Assembly (NCBI GenBank): GCA_030374805.1
Contig: JARGSG010000228.1
Coordinates: 124,001 to 188,000 of the forward strand
Direction: 5' to 3'
Length of the DNA: 64,000 nt
Source of the DNA: Gracilaria gracilis
Lineage: Eukaryota; Rhodophyta; Florideophyceae; Gracilariales; Gracilariaceae
This document shows positions 28,873 through 38,289 of the stretch, one piece after another (the stretch's first letter is position 1; every line of letters begins with the position of its first letter). The position numbers and the translations under genes were made by a program. The notes under the pieces are model-generated. The model was not told the DNA's origin, did no database searches, and saw nothing but the letters and a program-made list of their open reading frames with translations.

Positions 28873-29811
28873 ACTGGGAGAATCCAAAAATTCCTATCGT
28901 TCCAAACTTCTACATGCTGCGCAAATCAGATGGCGTCACGTAGGCGCGCTTGTTGCCTTTCTTTGGGATTCTGGATAGGGTAAGAGAGACCCTATCCAAA
29001 GTTCCAAATGTGGGCAACAGGCAACTTTCAACTAAGTCGCAAACATGTTTACTTCTAAACCGAATCTGAAGTACACGCACCGAAATACTGGCACTCTCAC
29101 GCACAGCATTGGTCAAAACAAACCAAGGTCTTTTGATGAAAAAAACCACAACGACGCCCAGCGCTTTCCCTACTTCCACAAATTTCCGCGACGCCCAACT
29201 TCAACCTCTCCACGACTCTTCAGATAGTCGTACGCACTCTGCATATCAATTCAAAGCACGAACTCGTTGAGTTCGATGTGAACGGCTTGTACGCGCTGTT
29301 CAAAAGCAGCAAAATGTTAAGCTTGCAATTTCAATACAAGGAAACGACATTTTTCACCCTGAAGCAGGCGTTTTTGTCCATACCGTGAAATTAGATAAGC
29401 GTTTGTGCGTTGCAGAACATCTTTCGTGGCTGCTTGATAAAAAACCAATACTTTGTACCCGTCCTCGGTGCCCGGTAACCCCGCAGTGGTTCACGTCGTC
29501 ATAATGCGTTATTCCGTTCGACGCCGGAGCTCTGCGCCTTAGATTAGTCACCTTCTACAGAAGAGAACTCTGAATAGTCCAAACCATCGAAATGGTGGCC
29601 GCGGTGCATTTCGACTGAAACGGTTTGCCGTTTTGCCAAGAGCGTGGCCAACTGGTGCGCAGCCCACTATACATGAATGTGCTGAAAAAAAGCGTTCTGG
29701 TTACATAAAAGTTTGTGTCACTGTAGTGGGCCTGTCTCAGTTTGGACGGAAACAGATCCCTGACTACCCATTTGGTAGTGTGGAACGTTAGGAATTTTTG
29801 GATTCTCCCAC
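28873..29811. mobile_element. DNA transposon copy 1, about 0.94 kb, TIR family TGGGAGAATCC
   Basis: The left end (from 28,875) and the inverted right end (to 29,811) share a terminal repeat of about 30 bp beginning TGGGAGAATCCAAAAATTCC and ending CGTTCCA. The ends abut CACTG/CAGTG-like bases. The interior has no long frame, so it is non-autonomous. Interior blocks, such as one with GGGTAAG(A/C)GAGACCCTATCC, recur in the next copy. The right-hand 200 bp is homologous, inverted, to the left end of the copy starting at 55,322. Confidence 0.75.
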
Positions 29812-29830
29812 TGGGAGAATCCAAAAATTC
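29792..29830. repeat. Palindrome at the junction of two transposon ends
   Basis: Arms 29,792-29,810 and 29,812-29,830 (19 bp, perfect) flank a single C. It is formed by the right end of copy 1 meeting the left end of copy 2, and imperfect symmetry extends further on both sides. Confidence 0.85.
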
Positions 29831-29970
29831 TTATCGTTCCAGATTTCTATCTGCTGCGCAAATAGAAGAGCGGCACATCGACAATCTTGTTTCCGCGCTC
29901 TGAAACTCTCAATAGGGTAAGCGAGACCCTATCCAGAGTTCCAGATGTCGGCAACAGGCAACTTTCACGT
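29812..29970. mobile_element. DNA transposon copy 2, left part (interrupted)
   Basis: It starts with the same terminal repeat (TGGGAGAATCCAAAAATTCT) and follows copy 1 for about 150 bp, then is cut by retroelement A. Sequence resuming at about 41,386 (CATGTTTACTTGCAAAC) continues the match to copy 1, so A sits inside this copy. Its right end was not found. Confidence 0.7.
29966..29970. repeat. Target-site duplication CACGT, left of element A
   Basis: CACGT precedes the LTR here and follows the other LTR at 41,381-41,385. A perfect 5-bp duplication is typical of Ty3/gypsy insertion. Confidence 0.9.
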
Positions 29971-30739
29971 TGTAGTGCAACGCCAGAGGCGGAAAGACAC
30001 CACGAAGACGTCCGAGGTCTTCCTCCGTGGGAGGGTAGTCAGCAGACAGAGCCTCTTTGGCAAGGCACGACGAAGTCGGGTGGAAGCCGAGGCCAAGCCG
30101 TCACGACGGGCGTAGAGAGTCGAGCAAGGATCGGTGTTGGCAACACGGGTGTGAGCGAACGGGCCCTCGAGAGAGGCACGAGTCCACGGAAGTGGGGAAA
30201 GAGAAAATGAATCCGCGAGAGCGGGGGATGGAAAGAAGAAAAAGGAGGAAAGGGGCAAAAAGGGTACGGTAAACACCGGGGTTATCCCTGTACAGGGTCG
30301 AACGCGACACAAGCGGAAAACACTCCCACGAATGGGTCCTGTTAGTTGACGCAGGGAGGATACACTACCCGTAGGCAACGGAGTCTCTCTCCTTGAAGAA
30401 GTCGATGACCGCCGAAGGCGAAGAAGTATAGAGCCAACCCTGGTTGGGGGATCTTTACTGTGCACGGCGGCGAGGTCGCCGCCGGGCTCAGTAGTGAGCT
30501 CGCACCAACACTAATTAAATGAACTAACTAAATTAGGCCCACGCCCAGTGGTAATTACCCACGCGCCGTGGCGCCCGTCCTACGTGTACGTGGCCAACCT
30601 CCTGGCTCAACCGTGTCCCACGTGTCCTTCCCACTACAGTGGTTTTTACTATTCATAAACTTCCACTTGGAGCAACCGCCCGACAGGTCGGAATATGACT
30701 AAGTAGTCAGAAACCTCCATAAGAGCGCGTTGCACTACA
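29971..30739 (-). repeat. 3' LTR of element A (769 bp)
   Basis: Begins TGTAGTGCAACGCC and ends with its inverted complement at 30,739. It lies on the antisense gene's upstream side, so it could also drive that gene. It contains a block (about 29,995-30,110) shared with the solo LTR at 41.7 kb. Confidence 0.95.
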
Positions 30740-30755
30740 TATCCCCCTCCTTAGG
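30740..30755 (-). other. Polypurine tract of element A
   Basis: On the element's strand the sequence CCTAAGGAGGGGGATA directly abuts the 3' LTR, the position where plus-strand DNA synthesis is primed. Confidence 0.85.
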
Positions 30756-30953
30756 CGGAAGTATCACCTCACAGAAAGAAACAACGGCGGCAACCATGGA
30801 GGGTAAAAGCACGCCCTCTCCCGCCTCGACGGCAACTTTTCGTTCTCCACCAACGCACACTCCTGCCTCCGCAGTTGCACTTGCTCCAGCATCTCTTCCA
30901 GACACCTCGGTCACCAACTACCACGCTCCTCCGATCCTGTCATCGACCTCACC

Positions 30954-32627
30954 ATGAGTGGCTCTCAGCAACCCCAATCAGGGGGATTCACCGGCTTCCG
31001 TTCCGTGCCCTTACCGCAAGGCAGGCAGCAGACTGGTGCGAACCAGGGGCAACCGTCTGAGACGGTGGCGATCCCTTCCCAAGTTGGGGCGTCAACCGGC
31101 TCCGGGGCGGGAGGCAATTGGCCGTCCTACGACTCCCTCGTGGGACTCAACCCGAACAATCGGCAGCAGGCTATGCGCCTCCGGCTTGCGCCGTGGTTCC
31201 ACCCAATCTCGGTGTTCGACGACGAGTTGATTTCTCAGTACGTCGACGGCAATGAGCGCCTTCCCGGGGACCTGCCGGCTATCGTCACCAGTTCGTGGGA
31301 TTGGCGCCGGCGCGTTGCCATACCTGCACACCAGGTTCTCTGCTACGCGGGCGAGTCCCGAGCTCAGGCTCATGCCGCGCTGGTGCGGATCGGACACCAA
31401 CGGCAGAGCCGGGCTCCATTCGAGTTCCTCATCCCGCAAGAGATGAGGTTCGACGTCGAGCAGTACCGCATTCGCGGGGAAATGAGCTATTGCGACCGGC
31501 TGTCGCCGTTGGAGACATTCGCTTGGCGAGGATTCCCGGTTGTGCGGCAAGACGCCTTGTGCTGGCAAAGACCGATCATTCGGGCCGAATTCCGCTATCT
31601 CGCGCGTCGTTACCGGTCCTCCTCCCTTCATGAATCCATCCGCTTCGAGCGTCGCTGCCGTTTCCGTTTCGGGTACTTCGTTCCGTATCAAAACGTGGAG
31701 GTGGAGCGTATTGCTCCCGCTCACCGACAAGGTCGGTACGTCCCTCTGCCAGCCTGGTGGGCTCAGCCCGAGGCATGCCGGGGGTGCTACATAGAGCTGC
31801 CCCCGGTGTTCACCTATTTAGGGTCATACCTCCTAACGGATCCGCGTAGCGGGCTTTGGTCGATTGTAGTCACCACGTGGGCCGTCCGCGCCGCGGCGTA
31901 CATCCTCAGTGAGGCTTACGACCAGTACCGACTGTGGTTCCTTCCTTCGCGCGTGCGGGCCGGTATCCGTCAACTCGACATGACCATCCCCCTTGGGGGT
32001 CAAGCTAATGCCGAAGAGGTCCTCGAGTTACTCGACTATATCGACAGTATTGACTGGAAAGCGGTCCCGATCGGGCAGAGTGGCCGGCTCACCGGCGGCG
32101 GTGGACATGGCCCAGGTCTGGGGCGCAATACCGCCTTGGCGGGGGATTTCGTGTACTTCGATCCGTGGGAACAACGGGAGATTTCCGCTGATGAAGCGGC
32201 CGAACTCCGGAATGCTCCGAGGAAAATCCCAGGCGGTCATCCGATTGGGTTCGTCGACTCGGACGATTATTACCGCTCTAGCGGGGAGAATGAACCCATG
32301 TTGGATAACTCATCCGACGCGGCGGGCGGTGATGACGACGCGATGGTTGTCGGCACTCCTCCGGAGAATGAAGAACCTGTCCCACAGGAGTCTGAGTCTG
32401 CCGCTGCGGCGTCGGCGTCAGCTTCGGCTGTTCCGACTTCCACGGCGGTTGCCGGGAGTACTCCCCAGACGGGCGGGAATCCCGGTGCCTTCATCGCGCA
32501 GTTCCTCCAAGAGGTGGGCCTCGGCGCCGATACGGCGACCGGCGACCTATCCGCGATGCGGGAAGCCCTGGTGCAACGCTTCGTTGGTGGCCAGCCTCCG
32601 AACGAGGGGAGTGGTCATGACCAGTAA
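30954..32627 (+). CDS. Antisense accessory gene of element A (557 aa)
   Basis: An intact ATG-started frame (context ACCATGAG) runs opposite to gag-pol, between the 3' LTR and the chromodomain. The N-terminus has Gly/Gln/Ser repeats with FRSVPLPQG; a conserved central domain (about 55-350) has WPSYD, LPGDLPAIVTSSWDWRR, RQSRAPFEFLIP and many Trp/Tyr/Arg; then an acidic Ser/Ala/Glu linker (about 440-510) and a short helical C-terminus (IAQFLQEVGLG). It has no signal peptide, no clear membrane segment and no family I recognise. AATAAA at 32,648 lies 20 bp past the stop. Related genes in the same place in elements B and C argue for function. Some plant Ty3/gypsy elements (Grande) also carry antisense genes here, but I cannot claim homology. 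Confidence 0.85.
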   Translation: MSGSQQPQSGGFTGFRSVPLPQGRQQTGANQGQPSETVAIPSQVGASTGSGAGGNWPSYDSLVGLNPNNRQQAMRLRLAPWFHPISVFDDELISQYVDGNERLPGDLPAIVTSSWDWRRRVAIPAHQVLCYAGESRAQAHAALVRIGHQRQSRAPFEFLIPQEMRFDVEQYRIRGEMSYCDRLSPLETFAWRGFPVVRQDALCWQRPIIRAEFRYLARRYRSSSLHESIRFERRCRFRFGYFVPYQNVEVERIAPAHRQGRYVPLPAWWAQPEACRGCYIELPPVFTYLGSYLLTDPRSGLWSIVVTTWAVRAAAYILSEAYDQYRLWFLPSRVRAGIRQLDMTIPLGGQANAEEVLELLDYIDSIDWKAVPIGQSGRLTGGGGHGPGLGRNTALAGDFVYFDPWEQREISADEAAELRNAPRKIPGGHPIGFVDSDDYYRSSGENEPMLDNSSDAAGGDDDAMVVGTPPENEEPVPQESESAAAASASASAVPTSTAVAGSTPQTGGNPGAFIAQFLQEVGLGADTATGDLSAMREALVQRFVGGQPPNEGSGHDQ

Positions 32628-32647
32628 GACTGGGTCCGAATAGTAGC

Positions 32648-32653
32648 AATAAA
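32648..32653 (+). terminator. Polyadenylation signal for the antisense gene
   Basis: AATAAA 20 bp after the antisense stop, within the roughly 70 bp that separate it from the end of the oppositely transcribed pol region. Confidence 0.5.
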
Positions 32654-32699
32654 AACCACCTGCTTGTGGGTTCCTTTCGTCTATGACGTGTTCTTGTAA

Positions 32700-33876
32700 T
32701 CACCGGTAGTAAACCGGCTCCTGTACGCGGTGCGCGCGGAAATGCGCACCCTTCCGACAGGTAAAACCGTGCTTGCCACGTAATGACCAGCAAGCTGGGT
32801 GAAAACCCCCTCGGGTATGTTCGCGAAACATTATGCACGACCATGGTCGGGGTATCAGCGCATGTGCGGTCATCTCTTCCCGTCTATGACGTGTACTCCC
32901 CATCTTCAGCTCTTCCCGTTTTCCACGGTTCTCCCTCATCCCACTTGGGCATTTCCCAGCGTGGCTGGTGGCTGTTCCCGTTCGACGGTGATACTGAACC
33001 ACCTTTGAACGTGGGAGATGCTCGATCGGCTCGGCGGTGTCCTGAGCCGGATCATACCCGTACCAACGGACGTGGTAGCGTAGTATAACCTCCTGATTCC
33101 AGGAATGCCCGACAATTCGGTCGACGATGTACTCTTGTAAGTACACCTGCCGGCCTTGCCGGGGCGTCGTCACGGCTGTGCGCTTATCGCCCTGCGAAGG
33201 GGAATTTCCCGGGTCGGGTGTCGATACGCTCGTCGCGGTTGAGCGGGTGGTCCTCCGCGGAGGCGGGTCTCCCGGTGTGCGTACCGCAAGTCTACGTGCT
33301 TCGGGGCGAACCGCAAGTCTGCGTGATTCAACCCGTACTGACGGTGGTTCCGACGAGCTCGTCGCGGCTTTCCCGCGTTGCGCTGCGAGTGGTGCAGCGC
33401 CACGCGCGCCCTCCGTGCTTGCACGTGACTTCACTGATCTGTGGCCGTGGGGCGCCGTGGTGCGATCCGCCTCCCTGGACAGGGTGTCCCTTCCGGCGCG
33501 TGCCAAGTGGCCGCGCCGTGGCGGTTCGTTCCGAACGGTTACTTCCGGTGGCTCCGAGCTCCTCGTGGGACTTCCAGCAGTGCTGGGTGCAGCGCGAGCC
33601 GCACCCATTACTTGGGGAATTTCCGCCTCGAATGACGTGTCCTCGCCGTCCATGACGCGAACATCATCCCGGGTGACCGGTTTCCGTCTGGCAACGATGC
33701 CAGGATCTACCGAGACACTCGGAACTTCCGCAACCGTGGGTGGCCTTACGGTGTCGTCCTCCCTTTGTAAAGGGGTTGCCGTCCCGCGTCCAGCGGTGGG
33801 TTTCAGCGCCGCGTCCGCCGTTGCGGTGGGCGCGTGCGACCGATTGTTCGGAGCCGTCCCCGATGGGGTTGGTTCC
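32700..33876 (-). mobile_element. Element A: pol C-terminal region with chromodomain
   Basis: Downstream of integrase lies a long Arg/Thr/Pro-rich linker and then a chromodomain at about 32,980-33,145 (YIVDRIVGHSWNQ, HVRWYGYDPAQDTAEP, IEHLPRSKVVQYH). Integrase chromodomains guide insertion to particular chromatin in known chromoviruses. Confidence 0.85.
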
Positions 33877-34076
33877 TTACAACCCAGCTGGTACCAGGAC
33901 ACGGTCACGGCTCGTCTTGGGCAAGGGTATGGTTGTTCTGTGCGCTTCAGCGTGTAGCCTATCGGCCTGCAGCGGCGTGTCTGACGGGATTTCCGGTGTG
34001 GCAGCAGCCTGCCGTGTACCACGGATGTCTTCTTCCCGTTGCGACGGCGGATTACCTTCAGCAGAAGTGACCTCCG

Positions 34077-34092
34077 CCCCCTCCTTAGGCGG
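34077..34092 (-). other. Internal polypurine-tract copy in element A
   Basis: CCGCCTAAGGAGGGGG on the element's strand, nearly identical to the terminal tract at 30,740-30,758. Confidence 0.65.
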
Positions 34093-37000
34093 AGCGGCGG
34101 GAGATGGGGTAGAGCGTTCCGCTACGCGGGTGGAGTCCCCGCGAGCGGGCTGAGCAGCGGAATGGTCATTCTGGCCAGCAACGTTTTCCGATATCATCGG
34201 TGTATCCGAGTTCATCGGTAGGTCTGACAGTCCCCGGTTCGGGTATGGTAGAATCAGCGGGCGATTCAGCACGATTGTTTCGGGGGTTGTTGATTCCGTA
34301 GACACGGGGCTGGCAGGTGCCAGCACGACCTCAGACGAGGGTAGTGGGGCCAGGACCACTCGATCGCGGGAGATCCGCTCATGTGCGTCCTTGATTTCCA
34401 GCACCACTGTGTCCTCCGCGACGGAGATTACCTTGAATGGTCCATCCGCCACGGGCGAGAGCTTATGGCGTTTCTCCTTATCAGGGTTATAGTGTTCCTT
34501 CCGTACGAAGACGTAGGTACCCACCTTAACCGGCGGTGTGTTACTTCCTCGCAGGCGAGCATCGAAATCACGCTTGTAAGCGGCTTGAGCCCTCGCCATG
34601 AATTGGCGAGTGGCGGGTACCAATTTGGATAGCCATTGCTTCCATTTCTGGCGGTAGTCACCCACAGAGGGGAAATTACCCAGCGTAGGCTGTGCTTCCA
34701 ACGCCACCGGCGGGGGGTACGGGAGAGTACTACCTCGAACGGTGAAACACCGGTACTTCTATGTATCTGCGTGTTGTACGCAAACTTCAGCGCGTCATTG
34801 TACAGGTCCCATGTCTTTGGGTGATCGGCCACGTAAGAACGGAGAGATGCTAGCACCGTCCGGTTGAACCGTTCGACTTGACCATTACACTGAGGGTGGT
34901 AGGTTGTAGTGAACAGGTTCTTTACATCCAGGATGCGACATAAATCCTGGAAAAACCGCGATGCGAACTGTTTCCCGTTATCGGAGAGTACCTGAACCGG
35001 CGGACCGTAGACAAAAATCCAGTGCTTCACGAAGGCCTGGGCTACCGTGAAAGCGGTGATCCTCTTCAGAGGGACAGTCCGAACCAGTTTCGAGAAACGA
35101 TCCGTTATTACGAGCAAGAACTTGTGGCCTCTCCGGGTCGTCAGGAGAGGTCCAAGTATATCGATTGCGAGAAACTCGAGGGGCGCCCTTGCGGGGAATA
35201 GCCTCATCTTCTTTGAGTTCTTCCGGAACTTCACCCAGTTTTTCGCACATTCCTTGCAGAGCCGCACTGTTGCGTAGCAATCGACCGCCATGGCGGGCCA
35301 GTAGAAGTCCCTTCTCAGGGCTAGGTATAACTTCCTTCCACCTGGGTGGCCGCCCAGCTTCGTGTAATGCGATAGTTGGAGGACCCGCGTTTGCAGCGTG
35401 TGAGGGACCACCACTTGTGGGTTAGACTCGACCATTCTTATGAGATAGCCGATGTCGTTGACCTCAAACGGGAGGACCGCACCACCGTTTAAACGGGCAC
35501 GAATGTTCACGCAGAACGGGTCGCCATGCTGTTCTCGGATCATTTCCTCCGGTGTTATCGGGACGAAATTTCCCGGTAGGGGCTTGTGAACCCCATTCTC
35601 GTTTGCCAAGAGTAGTTCGTCCAATTCATCGTCGAATTCCCAGTCTTCTGGCCAAATGTCGAGTTTACTTTCCGGATCTTCCGTGTCCACCTCGTCAGCG
35701 ACGAAACAAGGGATCTCATCGTCTCCCGAGGGGAGGGCTTCCCCATTCGTGGGTAATCTTGACAGTGCGTCGGCCTGTGTGTTCAGCGCTCCCTTCTGAT
35801 ACACGACTTGAAAGTCGAATTCCGCTAGGCGGAGCCTCCATCGCATGAGGCGTCCCGACGGGTCGGAGATGTTCATTAACCACCTCAGCGAGGAATGGTC
35901 CGTGCACACGGTGAAGTGCACACCCATAAGATAGGGGCGAAGAGTTGCCAGAGCCCACACAACGGCGAGGCATTTTTTGTCCGAAACGGAGTAATTCCGT
36001 TCATGACCATTGAGCGAACGCGACCAGTAACCAATGGGCTTACATTCCCCTTCGGGGGTAGTTTGGAAAAGAGCGCAACCCACTTGGTAGTCGCTCGAAT
36101 CCGTTTCCACGGAGTACGGTAGTCCGGGTTTTGGCAACGATAGAATCGGAGCAGATGTGACCGCCTCCTTCAAGGAGTTAAACGCCTCTGTCTCGACAGG
36201 CGTGAAGGGTACCAGTTTCGGTGGCTGGCCTTTTCGCAGTAGTGCGTTGAGGGGTGCGGCGATATCCGAGAAACTCGGGACGAAACGTCGGTAGACGTTG
36301 ACCAATCCCGAGAAGGAGCGCAATTCCGTTTGGGTTCGCGGTTCCTTCGCCTTGGCAAGGGACTTCACTCGAGCTTCCTCGATCGACAACCGTCCTGGGC
36401 GGATAACGTGGCCCAGGTACTTCACGGTGTCTGTGAAGAATTCACACTTCCTCAGCTTGAGGGCAATTCCTGCGTCACGCAGTGTGGTCATTATTTCCCT
36501 TACGTGGGTGAGATGATCGTCCAGATTACTGGAGAAGATAATTATGTCATCTAGGTAAACTAGACACGTCCGCCACTTAAAGCGGTTCAACAGGATGTCG
36601 ATAGCACGCTGAAATGTAGCGGGGGCTTGGTGAGACCAAACGGCATACGCTTGAAGCGAAAAGACCCAGAGTGACATACAAACACGGTCTTATCGCGGTC
36701 TTCCTCCCTTACGGGGACTTGCCAATATCCCCAATTGGCGTCAAATGCCGTGAATACGGTTGCGTTTTCGAGCGAATCGATGCACTCGTCCATGCGAGGG
36801 ATGGGATACGTGTCCCTGATCGTCACGGCTTTGAGCCGGCGGTAGTCGACACAGAACCTCCAGGTTCCGTCGGCCTTGATTGCCAGTACTACTGGGAACG
36901 CCCAGGGTGACTGAGCGGGCTCAATCACGCCTGCGCGGAGCATCTTGTCCACTTGGAACTGCTCCTCTTCCCGAGCCTTCGGTCCTGCCCTGTAAGGGGG

Positions 37001-37275
37001 TTGCGAAACGTGTGGCGCGTCCGGTAGCAAATCAATCCGGTGTTCCGTTGTATTTATCTCACCAAGGGATCCATCCCACATTGGGGTAAATTCCCGTAAC
37101 ATATCTCTCAGACGTTCACGGTGTGATTCCGGGACGTGGCCGAGATCGAGCTCCTCAAGAGCCTTCACGGGATCAATCCGGTCATAGCTCGTTGGGCCAT
37201 GTTCCGTACTTGGCGCGGCTTCCGGGTCACTCGGCAATTTATCCGTTGAAACCGGAGTTGTGACGGGAGTATCCT

Positions 37276-37291
37276 CCCCCTCCTTAGACGG
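37276..37291 (-). other. Second internal polypurine-tract copy in element A
   Basis: CCGTCTAAGGAGGGGG on the element's strand, upstream of the RT region. Position and sequence suggest a central priming site. Confidence 0.6.
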
Positions 37292-37576
37292 AACGTCGGG
37301 GTGTCCCGGCTTTTCGCCCTCTTTTGAGGAAACCAAACCGAGGAAATCGGCAGCCGTCATTCGGGTAGGGAGCATCGCGAGTGGGTGCGGTGTAACCGAT
37401 CCAATGACTTAATTCTTTACCAGATACTGGAGGATGTTGCCAAGATTGGCAACAAGTATCCGGAAAGGAGCATTCGGTGACACCTGTGCAACACCGTTCG
37501 CCACTGCGAGTTGATACTTCTCGTACAACGAGGAAATGGGTTGAATAACCCGAAGGCCGTGTTGACGGGAATGGAC

Positions 37577-38212
37577 CTACACCATTACTTGGGATTCTGG
37601 TGGAATGCATACCGACGCTGCGACGCGGAGTTTTGTGGACTCACGAGTCACCGGTGGTGTTTCCTGCGCAGCAGACAGTGGAACTTGTTTCCTCGATGCA
37701 CGCTTCAGCGGCCGACGAACTATCAGGACCGACGACCCGTCTTCGAATTCCACACGCCTGAGGCGGGGTCTGATTGCGTCGACAAATCTGTCGCAGTAAT
37801 CACATCCCAAAATAACTGGGGCAGCCAATGACCGACATACCACAAAGTCGAGCTTGACCACGGAGGTCCCCAAACGCACGACTAAGTCGATTGTTCCCAC
37901 CGTTGTTAACGGGTTGTTATTCGCGTCTGCGACTTCGGGCGTCGCTTCGCGGCGAATACGTGTCCGCACCAGCGGTGGCAGGAGGGACTCCACGATAAAG
38001 TTCGGCCCTGCACCGGTGTCTAATACCGTGAGAGTGCGCACTATAAACTGGGTACTGAGGCCAAGGTCGGCGTAAACTTTATAGTTACGCTTGGCCATCA
38101 CGAGGACTCTATCCGGGAACCGGTTTTTCTTTACCCGTATCCACGGTCGACGAAGGACACCCAAGTGTTCCGAGTCCGCGTCAGCGGTGTCTTTCCTCGA
38201 AAGGATCTTCAC
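37577..38212 (-). mobile_element. Element A: aspartic protease region
   Basis: Contains the retropepsin active-site block VLDTGAGPNFIVES and the later ILGCDYCDRF, the usual pair of motifs. It lies between the gag zinc knuckle and RT. Confidence 0.88.
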
Positions 38213-38289
38213 CGCGGAGCGAGGCGGCGTCGCCTCCGACGTCGGTAGCCTCCGCTCTGAGGACGTCTCTCCCGAATGGGAGACTCCCT

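Larger units (their letters stand above)
33877..37375 (-). mobile_element. Element A: reverse transcriptase, RNase H and integrase region
   Basis: RT blocks include YRRLKAVTIRDTYPIPRMDE and VYLDDIIIFS (the YxDD active site). RNase H is marked by TDSSDYQVGCALFQ and TDHSSLRWLM. Integrase has a zinc-binding N-terminus (LSHYTKLGGHPGGRKLYLAL, CKECAK) and catalytic-core marks LAIDILGPL, LSDNGKQF and HPQCNGQVERFNR. An internal polypurine-like copy lies at 34,077-34,092. Confidence 0.92.

Noticed and set aside
33127-33957. A 276-codon plus-strand frame within element A, as a second antisense gene
   Set aside because: It lies directly opposite the integrase linker and chromodomain, has shadow-like composition and no counterpart in C; unlike 30,954-32,627 it overlaps coding sequence.
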